Below are positions 39,046 through 48,683 of a stretch of DNA of 64,000 nucleotides, in pieces (the stretch's first letter is position 1; every line of letters begins with the position of its first letter). The notes under the pieces are model-generated. The model was not told where the DNA came from. It saw only the letters and a list, made by a program, of their open reading frames with translations, and ran no database searches. The stretch spans positions 1 through 64,000 of the forward strand of contig CAILAC010000012.1 in assembly GCA_903832055.1 (NCBI GenBank), written 5' to 3'. The position numbers and the translations under genes were made by a program. Source of the stretch: an uncultured Acidobacteriota bacterium. GTDB taxonomy: Bacteria > Acidobacteriota > Terriglobia > Terriglobales > Acidobacteriaceae.

Positions 39046-42000
39046 CTATTTTTGCGCAGGCGGGTAGTTCACCTTCAAGGTAAGAATCTCGAAGGGATGG
39101 ATGGGTGCGGTGACGGTGTCGCCTGTGACCGTCAATGCCTCGCCTTCCGGCTTCTCGAGCAGGTTTGTCAGAGTCGCTCCAGTCGCGCCGTTGGGTACGT
39201 GGAACTCGACATTGTCAGCCTTGCCCGCCCATTCGTACACGCGGAAGATCAAGCTATTGTCGTCCTCTGCCTTCTTGATCGCCGTCAAAACCACGGTCTC
39301 TGGCTTCACCGAGACGTATGAGTACTTCGCCGGCAGACTGCCCGTGTGGGCCTCAACCTGCATGGCCTGCAACTTGTAGTTGTACTCGTACCCGTGACGA
39401 ACGGTAAGTGCCTGCTTCCAATCTCCACCGTGTGGATAGAGAGCAAAGCTGAAGTGGTGATGTCCGCGATCCGCATCGGGGTCAGGTGACGTAGGCGAAC
39501 GCAGCAGCGAGATACGCAGCACGTTGTCCTTGGCATCGTAGCCATACTTTGATTCGTTCAACAGGCTCACGCCATGCTGCGCATCGCCGAGATCTGCCCA
39601 GCGCAGGGCCGGCACTTCAAACTGAGCCTGCTCCCACGTATTGGTGCGCAGAGTGGTTCGTTGAATGGTGCCATAGGGCACTTCATAAGTCGCCTTTGCG
39701 CTCGTGGCAGCAAGCGGGAATGCAGCCTTAAGCAGGACATGGGTCTCGTGCCAATCAATGTCATTGACGATGTTCAATTGGTCGGAACCAGCGGCCAGAG
39801 TGATATCTTGAACAAACTTCGAGCTCTGCCAACTCCGCTCCACTCGAATGACGGCTTGCATTGGTCCTTTCTCAATCAGCGTCACCGAATCTGCCTTGTC
39901 AATTGCGGTGAAGTGATCGAGCGTGCCGGGGTCGATGTTCCAGGCATCGTAGTCTTTCGGGAGATCCTTGAATGTCTGTAGCTGGTTGCCGCATGCGCCT
40001 GGAGCGAGAGTTTCGAATTTGCTCTTCTTGTCATACAGGCTGGTGATGCAGCCCGTCTGCTTATCGACGACTACCTTGAGCAATGCGTTTTCAAGAGTAA
40101 GCCCGTCTGCTTTCAAGTCAGTCACAAAAGGCTTGGTTCCCGGCACCACATGCAGCAGCGTATAGCCAAGGGAGGGAACGTCCTTCACATCCACGAGCAG
40201 GTGATACGCGTTGGTCTTGTCATTGCTGTGCATGATCTGGGAAGGAACAACATGGCTGGCTGCATCAAGGACCGTCACTCCGTTGGGAGAAGCGGCCGGA
40301 AGCTGGACATCAACCGTGATTGATCCAGACCGCTGCCATGCGAGTGGGTTGTAGACGAGTACCGGAACTCCACCGGCCCCTTTGGTATCGACATCCGCAT
40401 TGATTTCGTGCAACGCCGTCTGCGTGATCTCGTTGGTCGACCAGCGCACCTGGTCGTAGTCGCTTTGCGCATCCTTGTAAATGACGCCAATGCCGGAGCC
40501 GGCGGCAAGGTCATGGAAGACATTGAATGAAATCTTCTTCCACGCATCGGTCAACTCTTTTCCCGGATAGGGTTTGCCCTTGAGCCAGGCAAGAGATGCA
40601 TATTTCTCAGCATCGAGGGTCTGAATCTCACTCTCGCGCATGTTGCGCTTGTGGTTCGCCTGGGTGGTCATAACGCCGCGATGATATTCAAAATACATCT
40701 CGCTCTTCCAGGTAGGAATGGAGATTTTGCCATCGACGGGCGTAGGCGATTTGTAACCCTTGGCGATCGAGTCGTAGTCCCATGTAGTTGAGTCCGAAGC
40801 GATCTTGCTTTCGACATTGGTGAAGTAGCTTTGTGCGGTTCCGAACTTCATCGGCGGCACAACTCTTTCCGGCTGGATCCAATGATCTCCTTCATCGAGC
40901 ACAGCGCGTGTAGGACCGCCGCCATGATCTCCGACACCGTACAGATCCATGATTTCCGTCATGCCCGGCGCCTGCTTGCGCGCCATTGCCAGATCGTTCG
41001 TAAGTCGAACAGGATTGAGATTCCCATTTGCGTAGTCGTGCGGGAAGTAGGTCAACACCTTGCTGCCGTCTGGCGACTCCCACCAGAAGAGTTTGAAGGG
41101 CAGCTGATTGGTGTCGTTCCATGTCATTTTCTGCGTGACGAAATAGTCGATGCCCGACCGTTTGTAGATCTGTGGAAGCTGCCACGTGTATCCAAACGAA
41201 TCGGGATTCCAACCAATGCGAACGTCTACGCCATATTCCTTCTGGAACCATCGCTTGCCGACCAGAATGGTGCGAACCTGGGACTCGCCGTCTGGCATAT
41301 TCAGATCCGGTTCAACCCACATGCCACCAACGATCTCCCAGCGACCCTCTTTGATGCGCTGCTTGATCTGCTCATTCATCGCTGGATACTTATCAGCGAT
41401 CCAGGCGTTGTATTGGGCGGCTGATTGGGTGTAGGTGTAGTCCGGATACTCGTTCATCAACTGCAGTGCTGTACCGAAAGTGCGTTTGACGACATCGACA
41501 GTTTCTGTCCATGGCCAAAGCCACGCCGCATCAATGTGGGAGTTTCCGGTGAGGTGCAGCGTTGCCTGCTTCAGGAACGGCTTGAGAGCGCTGAGGCTTG
41601 CATGAGCCTGTGCGAGTGACGCATCAAATTTCGCAGAATCCTTGGTGTCGAGAGCGCTCAGATCAACGGCGCCGATTGCCTTCTCAAGCGTCGCCGTATC
41701 TCCAGCCGGATCTTTGGAGAGGCTTGGAATCAGCAAGGCAGCGGAAAGAATTTCTAGCCGTGTATCTTCGGGACTGGGCCTGTTCTCAGCAAAATCAATG
41801 CGCAGGTTGGCGCCCTCAAATGTCTTGTTTTCAACCGTGGGCAGCAGCTTTACGGCAACGAGAATCTTCTCTCCCGGCTTGGCCTTATCAAAGAGGACGA
41901 TGGGTTCAAGATCTTCGCCAAGCGCGACGCGGCGACCGTTGAAATAGAAAATCTCGGGGATGGGTCCGTTGCCGTTCGCATCAAAGGAAAACCATATCCT

Positions 42001-42363
42001 TGCGTCCGTCAGGTTATAGCCGTGATGGCTCTGCGGCACCTCAATGGTGCGTCGGAACCACACAGCTTGCTTGGAAACTTCCTGATGAGGTTTGACCTGC
42101 GTCCATGAGGAGTCATCGAGATCGGGTGATTCGCCATGAGGCAGGTCGCCCACATGCGAGCGCCACTGCTCGGCGGGAAGTTGATCCAATTCGCTGAGCC
42201 GTTGCACCACGGTACGCGAATGTTCGCTGAGTGATTGAACGACTTGTGCCGCTTGTTCCGGCGTCTGAGCCCCGGCTATCAGCGCGCCAATCGCGCTCGT
42301 CGCAAGTGAGGCCATTGCAATCGATGCAAGCCAACTTTTACTGGATCGAATTCTTACTTTCAT
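39046..42363 (-). CDS. Secreted alpha-mannosidase, glycoside hydrolase family 38
   Basis: 1105 residues. Signal peptide about residues 1-32. A beta-rich N-terminal part (WFRRTIEVPQSHHGYNLTDA, a jelly-roll like segment) precedes the GH38 catalytic domain: LHLTGNSHIDAAWLWPWTET with zinc-binding HID, RIGWNPDSFGYTWQLPQIYK with the nucleophile Asp (about residue 388) in NPDSFG, and HDLAAGSGI later. C-terminal beta-sandwich domains follow. It should release alpha-mannose from mannosides or glycans in the periplasm. SD AGGAG lies upstream of the ATG at 42361-42363. A LacI-type operator sits at 42462-42475 across its predicted promoter. Confidence 0.92.
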   Translation of the reverse strand: MKVRIRSSKSWLASIAMASLATSAIGALIAGAQTPEQAAQVVQSLSEHSRTVVQRLSELDQLPAEQWRSHVGDLPHGESPDLDDSSWTQVKPHQEVSKQAVWFRRTIEVPQSHHGYNLTDARIWFSFDANGNGPIPEIFYFNGRRVALGEDLEPIVLFDKAKPGEKILVAVKLLPTVENKTFEGANLRIDFAENRPSPEDTRLEILSAALLIPSLSKDPAGDTATLEKAIGAVDLSALDTKDSAKFDASLAQAHASLSALKPFLKQATLHLTGNSHIDAAWLWPWTETVDVVKRTFGTALQLMNEYPDYTYTQSAAQYNAWIADKYPAMNEQIKQRIKEGRWEIVGGMWVEPDLNMPDGESQVRTILVGKRWFQKEYGVDVRIGWNPDSFGYTWQLPQIYKRSGIDYFVTQKMTWNDTNQLPFKLFWWESPDGSKVLTYFPHDYANGNLNPVRLTNDLAMARKQAPGMTEIMDLYGVGDHGGGPTRAVLDEGDHWIQPERVVPPMKFGTAQSYFTNVESKIASDSTTWDYDSIAKGYKSPTPVDGKISIPTWKSEMYFEYHRGVMTTQANHKRNMRESEIQTLDAEKYASLAWLKGKPYPGKELTDAWKKISFNVFHDLAAGSGIGVIYKDAQSDYDQVRWSTNEITQTALHEINADVDTKGAGGVPVLVYNPLAWQRSGSITVDVQLPAASPNGVTVLDAASHVVPSQIMHSNDKTNAYHLLVDVKDVPSLGYTLLHVVPGTKPFVTDLKADGLTLENALLKVVVDKQTGCITSLYDKKSKFETLAPGACGNQLQTFKDLPKDYDAWNIDPGTLDHFTAIDKADSVTLIEKGPMQAVIRVERSWQSSKFVQDITLAAGSDQLNIVNDIDWHETHVLLKAAFPLAATSAKATYEVPYGTIQRTTLRTNTWEQAQFEVPALRWADLGDAQHGVSLLNESKYGYDAKDNVLRISLLRSPTSPDPDADRGHHHFSFALYPHGGDWKQALTVRHGYEYNYKLQAMQVEAHTGSLPAKYSYVSVKPETVVLTAIKKAEDDNSLIFRVYEWAGKADNVEFHVPNGATGATLTNLLEKPEGEALTVTGDTVTAPIHPFEILTLKVNYPPAQK

Positions 42364-42437
42364 TGAAAGTCTCCTGGTCTCTTTGGCAAACGTTTCGGCG
42401 AGGCGAACCGCGCAACATCATACCCAAATCAATGCGA

Positions 42438-42467
42438 ATTATACGGCTCCGAGGGTACTTATGGAAA
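42438..42467 (-). promoter_or_regulatory. Candidate mannosidase promoter overlapped by LacI operator
   Basis: On the minus strand TATAAT (42443-42438) is a perfect -10 and TTTCCA (42467-42462) 18 bp upstream is a 4/6 -35, lying inside the operator. Start site would be about 42430, 67 bp upstream of the ATG. Operator over -35 is the classical arrangement for repression. Confidence 0.55.
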
Positions 42468-42475
42468 CGATACCA
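42462..42475. promoter_or_regulatory. LacI-type operator, site 1
   Basis: TGGAAACGATACCA fits the symmetric pattern TGG-A-CG-T-CCA centred on CG, typical of LacI-family operators. The same 14-mer in reverse is at 48491-48504. Confidence 0.75.
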
Positions 42476-42527
42476 TTTGAAAATTCACTTTTTGCTTGTT
42501 CTTAAGTTCAGGTGATTGAAATAGCCG

Positions 42528-43490
42528 TCAGCGCGGCTTTGGCGGGGGCACTACAGGCAGGTAGGGATTGGGTGTCGCGCTTGAGGAATGAGTGCCATTC
42601 AGTCGGGCGCAGATCTCAAATTCGTGGCGAGCTGAATCCATTGCTCCCTGCTTGCGATACAGGGTACCCAGCTTGAAATGGAGTCCCGAACTATCCGGCG
42701 AGAGCGATACAGCCCGCTCCAACTCAACCTGCGCTTTGGAGAGGTCTTTCTGTGCCTGGTAAGCCGTGCCCAATTCTTCATGCGTTTTCGGGTTATTCGG
42801 AGCTATCGCAGCAGCCTGTGCGAGATAGGATATCGCCTTTTCCAGATCGCCTTCATCGGCGAGAAGTGACCCCAGGTTCAGGAAGGGCTGCGCATCCAGG
42901 GGAGTATGGCCCTGCCATTCAATCGCAGTCAGGAAGGCTGCCTTGGCTTCAGTCGACTTATCCAACTCCTTCAGACACAGACCAAGGTTATTCTCCGCTT
43001 CAACATAGTGCGGATGCAGTTCCAATGTGCGTTCAAATGCAGTGGCCGCTTTCTCGAATAGGTTTTCGTTATAACGCGTCCTGCCCAGCAGATACCAGGC
43101 ATTGGCATCGTTTGGAGTTTCAGCAATCACTTCGTTAAACCACTTGTCGGCGTCTACATAATCGGCCAGGAGCACATAGTCTGAGGCTACGGTCATGAAC
43201 TCTTCTGCGCGCGGATGCCGATACTTCGCGCCAGCAGTAAATTCAGCGAGTGATTCCTTGGCCTTTTGCTCACGGAAGAGCACATACCCTAAGAGAAAGT
43301 GCGCATCTGGGGAAGAGGGATTTGTGGAGATATAGGTACGAAGCGACGCTTCAGACTGCACAAGTTGACCTGAAGCGAGCAGAGCGCGTGCGGCAGCAAG
43401 GGGGTCGGCCTGAGACAAGGCCGATTGCTGGGTGAACCCGAGCAGCGCCAAGAGGAAAGGAAGCGCGGCAGCAGCTGCAGGAGCGTTCAT
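42528..43490 (-). CDS. TPR protein, secreted or periplasmic
   Basis: 320 residues from the ATG at 43488-43490, which directly follows the stop of the preceding TPR gene (one base between, TGAG-ATG), so translation is coupled. A signal peptide (ALPFLLALLGFTQQSALSQA, about residues 9-28) is followed by TPR helices: SEASLRTYISTNPSSPDAHF, NAWYLLGRTRYNENLFEKAA, HYVEAENNLGLCLKELDKST, NPKTHEELGTAYQAQKDLSK, GLHFKLGTLYRKQGAMDSAR. It ends in a Pro-rich tail (VVPPPKPR). The protein probably scaffolds partners in the periplasm; the partner is unknown. The gene is 164 bp upstream of the GH38 start. Confidence 0.88.
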   Translation of the reverse strand: MNAPAAAAALPFLLALLGFTQQSALSQADPLAAARALLASGQLVQSEASLRTYISTNPSSPDAHFLLGYVLFREQKAKESLAEFTAGAKYRHPRAEEFMTVASDYVLLADYVDADKWFNEVIAETPNDANAWYLLGRTRYNENLFEKAATAFERTLELHPHYVEAENNLGLCLKELDKSTEAKAAFLTAIEWQGHTPLDAQPFLNLGSLLADEGDLEKAISYLAQAAAIAPNNPKTHEELGTAYQAQKDLSKAQVELERAVSLSPDSSGLHFKLGTLYRKQGAMDSARHEFEICARLNGTHSSSATPNPYLPVVPPPKPR

Positions 43491-43491
43491 C

Positions 43492-44682
43492 TCAGTGAGC
43501 CTGATCTTTGATTGCGCCTGCGCCTGAGGCCTGCCCTGCGACGGTCTCTCGCGCTTCGCGTTGCAAGCGATTATAGGTCTGCATCTCTTGCTGAGCTTCT
43601 GCTGACTTCCCTTCCGACCGATAGACAGAGGCAAGCAGAAAATGGATAGCTGGCTCGCCGGGGCTTTCCTTTACCGCCATCTCGAGGTCTGGCTTGGCGT
43701 CTGCCTGCTTACCGAGGCGAATCAACGCACGTGCACGATCCACACGCGCCTGCATCAGCGTTGGGCAGCGATCGATGGCAAGATTCAATTCTGCGAGCGC
43801 ATCGTCGTTTGATTCGTTGGCCTCCAGCATGGAGTTCGCCAGCTTCCAGTGCGCCGCACAGTTATTGGGATCAACGGATAGCTCGGCCTTGAATTCCGTC
43901 TCCGCCGATCCCCACTTACCAATGAGCCAATACGCATTAGCCATGTGCATGTGGGTACCCGGCTGCTGGGGAGCCAGGTCAACCGCTTTCTTGTATTCCA
44001 GGAGGGCCAGATCGTAATTGTGCATGCTTTCGTCGATCTCACCTGAAATCTCGTGCGCAACCACTGAATTGGGGTCGATTTCATTGATCTTGCGCAATGC
44101 GTCCTGTGACATTTGCAGGTATGTCTTACCGAGCGAATACCAGGCCTGCTGGTCCTTGGGGTTACGATTCAAGTAGTTGCCCAGCGTCTGCGTTGCTTCC
44201 TGATACTTTCTTAGCCTGATCTGGACCTGAGCCAACGCTAATGCAGCCTGATCGTCAGCAGGGTTTGCGTTGACAGCGGCACGGATAAGTGGCTCTGCCT
44301 TCTCGCTCATACCCAGTTGAAAGTAGCTCATGCCGAGCATGGCGGCAGCAGTTGGCATCTTTTCGTGAAGTTTGAGACCACGCTCCAATATCTCAGCAGC
44401 ATGGGAAAAATCATGTTCGTTGAAATAGAGCATGCCGAGATTGTTATAAGCGGCTGCCAGATGCGGAGCGAGCTTGATGATGGCGCGGTATTTCTCAATG
44501 GCGGTAGCGCTGTCATTACGCTGCTGAGCTGACTTTGCCTGAGCGTAGAGCTGCTCCACCTGAGGCGTCACCTCATCCTCTTCCGCTTGCGCCCAGGAGG
44601 TAGACGCAGTGGAGAACATGACAATTGCAAGCAGACAAACCGGGATTCGCAGAAGTGCGCGGAGATGGACAAGCAGCTTCAT
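43492..44682 (-). CDS. TPR protein, secreted or periplasmic
   Basis: 396 residues. Signal peptide about 1-32 (LLAIVMFSTASTSWAQ). At least eight TPR units follow, e.g. AAAYNNLGMLYFNEHDFSHA, AAAMLGMSYFQLGMSEKAEP, AWYSLGKTYLQMSQDALRKI, VAHEISGEIDESMHNYDLAL, HMHMANAYWLIGKWGSAETE, AAHWKLANSMLEANESNDDA. A Gly/Ala-rich stretch ends the protein. No catalytic domain. It precedes the second TPR gene by 1 bp and lies between the receptor and mannosidase genes, suggesting a role in the same sugar-uptake system; binding partners and function are not identifiable. Confidence 0.88.
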   Translation of the reverse strand: MKLLVHLRALLRIPVCLLAIVMFSTASTSWAQAEEDEVTPQVEQLYAQAKSAQQRNDSATAIEKYRAIIKLAPHLAAAYNNLGMLYFNEHDFSHAAEILERGLKLHEKMPTAAAMLGMSYFQLGMSEKAEPLIRAAVNANPADDQAALALAQVQIRLRKYQEATQTLGNYLNRNPKDQQAWYSLGKTYLQMSQDALRKINEIDPNSVVAHEISGEIDESMHNYDLALLEYKKAVDLAPQQPGTHMHMANAYWLIGKWGSAETEFKAELSVDPNNCAAHWKLANSMLEANESNDDALAELNLAIDRCPTLMQARVDRARALIRLGKQADAKPDLEMAVKESPGEPAIHFLLASVYRSEGKSAEAQQEMQTYNRLQREARETVAGQASGAGAIKDQAH

Positions 44683-44763
44683 CTATCACGATTATAAAGG
44701 AACGTGTGGACCATCGCTGAACGCGGAAGAGAGTGCAGCGGTGCGTATCTTGAGCAAAAAGAA

Positions 44764-44786
44764 ACCGGGCTGCGCGGCAGCCCGGT
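44764..44786 (-). terminator. Rho-independent terminator of the TonB receptor gene
   Basis: On the minus strand ACCGGGCTGC (44786-44777) pairs with GCAGCCCGGT (44773-44764) around a 3-nt loop, followed by TTTCTTTTT. It comes 24 bp after the receptor stop and would separate receptor and TPR transcripts. Confidence 0.85.
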
Positions 44787-44809
44787 GGAAGCGATGAGCA
44801 AAGGTGAAG

Positions 44810-47800
44810 TTAGAATTCCAGTCGGAAGCTGACCTGGCCCTGACGATTGGGTGTACCTGCGTTATTACCAGTATTCACGACTCGGCCAAAGTTACCGGTG
44901 AAGACACCATCCTTGAAGCTATTGTCATCGATGTTGGTGTCTGGTCCGTTAAAGATGGTCCGGTTGAACGCGTTGAAGTAATCCACTTGCAGGATGCCGG
45001 TTAGATGTTCTCCAATGAAGAACTTCTTTCTGGCATTGAGGTTTTCGTTGTAGAAATTCGGGTTGCGAAGCTCTGAGTAGTTCCTCTTTGCATTGCCAAG
45101 GGTGTAGGAAGTGATTGGGGCGAATGCATTCGGGTTAAAGATTTGAGCTGTGGCAGACTTACCGACGAAGAAATCCCTCGCCCGCTTGTAGCTCGCAGTA
45201 CCCAGACTAACTGAATTGACCCGGTTGGGCCGATTGGTGTTGTTTGGAATACCGGTAACACCGGTTCCGACGCCAAATGCCGTTCCAGCTTCATAGTCAA
45301 GAATCCACGCCACCTGCCAACCACCCAGTATCTGACCGGTGATCCCATGGTTATTGAGGTACTTCTTCTTGGGACCGATCGGGAGTTCGTAGGTTCCGCT
45401 GACCTTGAGAGTCTGCGGCTCATCCGCGCCTGAAATTGACCATTCCGGCTTCTGGTTGTACTTGTTTTGGACACCGTTTTGGAAGCTTGAGAAGCCGCTG
45501 CCCGTGTTATCCATCTGATGCGAGAGTGTGTATCCCGCCAGGAAGGCCAGGCCGTTGGTAAACCGCTTTTCGAGCTCGATCTGCCCACTCTGGTAGTACG
45601 CCGTGCCCGAGGCCTCAAAGTTGTTTGAGATGTTGGAGTACTGAGGGTAAGGAGCAAGTGCCTGAGCAACCGTTGCCGACCCGCCAAAATCGTTGACAAA
45701 GTTCTGGTATGGCAGTGGAACACCATCCAACGATGTTTGATCAGGAGCAAAAGCATCTGTGAGCTTGGCTCCCAGAGTTAGATTCGTGGGATTGATCTGG
45801 TTGATCGGGTTAAGTTGGCTGGGCAGATGAATGACGCGGTTGCCTAGCCATGCCACGGTGAGGAACATGTTATAAGGCAGTTCACGCTGATAGTTTGCGT
45901 TCCACTGTTCAGCGTAGGGCGCGTAGCCGTCCTTCTTACTGAAAGCATTGATTTGCGTGCCGGCACCCAATGCCGTATTGAACGGCGTAGCACCAGGATT
46001 TGGCATTTGGTTTGTATCCCAGCTTCCAAAGGAGGATACATTGCTGCCCGAGCTATTGCGGGTATAGGAACCGACCAGCAGATTGCCATAATTGACTGCA
46101 ACCTTGTTGGTTCCATATTCATATGCGCCGCCATTCAGGAATGCAATGGCAAAGCCACCCTGAACTACGCTCTTGTTGTTGATCTTGTAGGCAAAGCCGA
46201 TGCGTGGCCCAAAGTGTGTGTAGTGCAGGTCTGCCTTGGAATAACCGGCGCATCCAGTGCAGCTGCCAAATTTGGTTGCAGCACCAGCAATCGGGGAGCC
46301 CGATGCCCCAGCGTAATGTGGGTCGGTTCCGGTTGGATTGAAGAACACGACATTGTTATGCATTTCCGTGAAGGGATCCTGCAGATCCCAGCGCAGGCCG
46401 AGGTTGAGGGTGAGTTTAGACGTGAGCTTGATGTCGTCCTGGATATATGGAGACAGATCCCAATTGCGCAGCTTCAGCTCCTGCGAGTTACTGCGATTCG
46501 CAGAGTCAGGCAAGCCGAGCAGGAAGCTCGCAAAGGAGCTGCCGTAGCTACCAAAGTTGGGGTCAGTAACATCCGGCACCGAAGTGGTTTTGTGACTGAA
46601 GGCAAAGTGTCCGCCGGCAGTCTGTTCTTCGTTGTCATCCTGGTAGGATCGGCGGAATTCGGCACCGATGTTGAACGTCTGTCGTCCCTTGGTCCAAAGC
46701 CAGTTGTTCACAAGCGCGATACCGAGCTTGCGGTTGACTGATCCGGAGTTGGAACCGCCGGTTCCCCAGGAGGTCGGTGCATGCTGGCCGTCGAAGGTGA
46801 TGCTCGGAGGGATAACGCCGCCAGCGACTGCGGGGAAACTGTACTTGCTGAGGTTGAACTGATTGTTGATTTCGCCGATCCACCCAATGCCAGCTGTGGT
46901 GGCGAGATGCGGTGTGACGGCGTTGTTGTACGTGAGCAGGTACCCGCTGCCTTGCGAGGGAAAGTCGCGCAAGCTGTTGAGAGGGTTCGGCGGAAGCACG
47001 AACGGCGGATTATCAAAACCAACGTTGTGCTCGTGGTTATGCCACATGCTGAAGTGCAGGCTCTGTGTGCTGTTCAGCGTCTGGTCGACGGTGAAGCCCC
47101 AAACGTGCTGGATAGTCGGGTTTGGATAAGCCGCGAAGTTCTTGTTGCTCTCCAGACCATTGCTCAATCCCGGTCGATCAGGGTCGGGAAGGGACGGAAT
47201 CAGCAGGGCTGAATTTGCACTGATGCGATCAGGGCAGATCACGTTCATTTTGCCGTTGCATTCGAACTGCTTGCCGGTGGTGGGATCGTAGATGGGAATC
47301 GGGTTGCCTGAGCCATCAACGTAGTTGGTAAAGTCACCCGTCTTCATGGCAGCAGTGGGTACTGTCGAGACGTTCATGTTCTCGTTGTTGAGCTTGAACC
47401 ATTCCTGACTGTAATGGGCAAAGGTCTTGTCACGGCCGTTGTACAGGTGAGGAATCCAGACCGGCCCTCCTACCGTGAAGCCGTAATTGTTCTCGTGATC
47501 TGTGGGTGGTTTGTCGTGGACATTGTTCGTATTCCAGTAGTGGTTGTTAAAGAAGCCCACGGAATCAAACAGGCTGTTACGGTTGATCTCAAAGAGATCG
47601 CCGTGATAGTGGTTGGTGCCCGATGCCATCTGATAGGTCAAAGCGCCCTGGCCGAGACCAAATTGCGCGCTGAACGTGGAACGCTCGACGCGGAACTCCT
47701 GCACCATTTCGAAGGGAGGATTGAAGTTGGTGGTATAGCCTTCGGTTTCTGGTTGCGGAGCGGGGATACCGTTGTAGATGATTTCCTGTTCGAAATCGAC

Positions 47801-48379
47801 GCCGCCACCGATACGGTGGGAGAAGGTGTTGCCGGTCGTGCCGGGGGCGAGGAACTGAAGTTGGTCGATCTGGCGGCCGCGGCCGGAAACTTCGTTCGGC
47901 AACGCAGCTACGACTTCAGGCTCGATGGTACTGCCCATCTGCGGCTGAGTTGTATTCAAAGCGATCTGGTCTGAGGTGACCTCCACGGTATCCGTAGTGG
48001 CGCCAGTGGAGAGGGTGATGTCGACCGTCGCGATCGTACTCACTTCGACGGGTACATCTTTCTGTACGTCCTTTTTGAAGCCGGGAGCTTCTGAGGAGAT
48101 GGTGTAACGGCCCGGGTTGAGGCCTGCGACCACGTAGGTTCCAGCGCTCGAACTGACCAGGTGGGTGGCTACGGAGGTTTCCTGGTTGGTGATTGTGATT
48201 TTCACGCCCGGTACGACAGCGCCGGTGGAGTCAGTCACTGTTCCGGTGAGACCTGCGTTAGCCTGGGCGTTGGCAATTTTCTGCCCTGCAAAAAGCAGGC
48301 AAAGGATGCTCAACATCAGGATGGGGAGTTGTCTTGTGAACAGACTTATTGGGTGGGGCGTTGGGAACTGGCGTCTCAC
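44810..48379 (-). CDS. TonB-dependent receptor with N-terminal carboxypeptidase-like domain (Oar type)
   Basis: 1189 residues. Signal peptide to about residue 38 (IANAQA). Residues about 42-130 form a carboxypeptidase regulatory-like Ig domain (GLTGTVTDSTGAVVPGVKIT, GTYVVAGLNPGRYTISSEAP). The plug follows (NEVSGRGRQIDQLQFLAPGT, PFEMVQEFRVERSTFSAQFG, GALTYQMASGTNHYHGDLFE), then a long barrel ending GRVVNTGNNAGTPNRQGQVS and the terminal FRLEF. Oar-like proteins are the common outer-membrane receptors of Acidobacteriota, importing oligosaccharides by TonB energy. A full and a partial LacI-type operator lie 110-120 bp upstream of the start. Substrate inferred, not shown, to be a mannoside. Confidence 0.9.
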   Translation of the reverse strand: MRRQFPTPHPISLFTRQLPILMLSILCLLFAGQKIANAQANAGLTGTVTDSTGAVVPGVKITITNQETSVATHLVSSSAGTYVVAGLNPGRYTISSEAPGFKKDVQKDVPVEVSTIATVDITLSTGATTDTVEVTSDQIALNTTQPQMGSTIEPEVVAALPNEVSGRGRQIDQLQFLAPGTTGNTFSHRIGGGVDFEQEIIYNGIPAPQPETEGYTTNFNPPFEMVQEFRVERSTFSAQFGLGQGALTYQMASGTNHYHGDLFEINRNSLFDSVGFFNNHYWNTNNVHDKPPTDHENNYGFTVGGPVWIPHLYNGRDKTFAHYSQEWFKLNNENMNVSTVPTAAMKTGDFTNYVDGSGNPIPIYDPTTGKQFECNGKMNVICPDRISANSALLIPSLPDPDRPGLSNGLESNKNFAAYPNPTIQHVWGFTVDQTLNSTQSLHFSMWHNHEHNVGFDNPPFVLPPNPLNSLRDFPSQGSGYLLTYNNAVTPHLATTAGIGWIGEINNQFNLSKYSFPAVAGGVIPPSITFDGQHAPTSWGTGGSNSGSVNRKLGIALVNNWLWTKGRQTFNIGAEFRRSYQDDNEEQTAGGHFAFSHKTTSVPDVTDPNFGSYGSSFASFLLGLPDSANRSNSQELKLRNWDLSPYIQDDIKLTSKLTLNLGLRWDLQDPFTEMHNNVVFFNPTGTDPHYAGASGSPIAGAATKFGSCTGCAGYSKADLHYTHFGPRIGFAYKINNKSVVQGGFAIAFLNGGAYEYGTNKVAVNYGNLLVGSYTRNSSGSNVSSFGSWDTNQMPNPGATPFNTALGAGTQINAFSKKDGYAPYAEQWNANYQRELPYNMFLTVAWLGNRVIHLPSQLNPINQINPTNLTLGAKLTDAFAPDQTSLDGVPLPYQNFVNDFGGSATVAQALAPYPQYSNISNNFEASGTAYYQSGQIELEKRFTNGLAFLAGYTLSHQMDNTGSGFSSFQNGVQNKYNQKPEWSISGADEPQTLKVSGTYELPIGPKKKYLNNHGITGQILGGWQVAWILDYEAGTAFGVGTGVTGIPNNTNRPNRVNSVSLGTASYKRARDFFVGKSATAQIFNPNAFAPITSYTLGNAKRNYSELRNPNFYNENLNARKKFFIGEHLTGILQVDYFNAFNRTIFNGPDTNIDDNSFKDGVFTGNFGRVVNTGNNAGTPNRQGQVSFRLEF

Positions 48380-48683
48380 GAATCCTCCTAAGATTTTAGT
48401 GAATGTGCTTGTTCAATTGCTTTTGGCATTGGCGACAGGCTGATTCCTGTCTGTCCGGTTCTTGCATTATGGAAACGATGGGGAACAAAGTGGTATCGTT
48501 TCCATAAAGCGCAAATCCTAAGTCCCACCTCGAACACCTGTCAAGGTTTTTTTCAGAAAAGGGCATCCAGCCCATCGTTTGGTTGATGCGACACGCCAGA
48601 TTTTGTGGTGCAACCAGAAGGTTTGACCCACGACACGAGGTTTCCTCGCACATCAGAAACTCTCAGAGCGTTTCAAGCCGACC
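48380..48683. other. Intergenic region with operators, no gene
   Basis: 304 bp between the receptor start and the CRTAC stop. It contains the promoter and operators at 48466-48504; nothing else was recognised. Confidence 0.6.
48466..48504 (-). promoter_or_regulatory. Receptor promoter with LacI-type operator and half-operator
   Basis: CATAAT on the minus strand (48471-48466) is a 5/6 -10 box. A full operator TGGTATCGTTTCCA (48491-48504) overlaps the -35 position, and a related TGGAAACGAT (48470-48479) has its centre 21 bp away, about two helical turns. A repressor could bridge the two sites. Confidence 0.65.
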
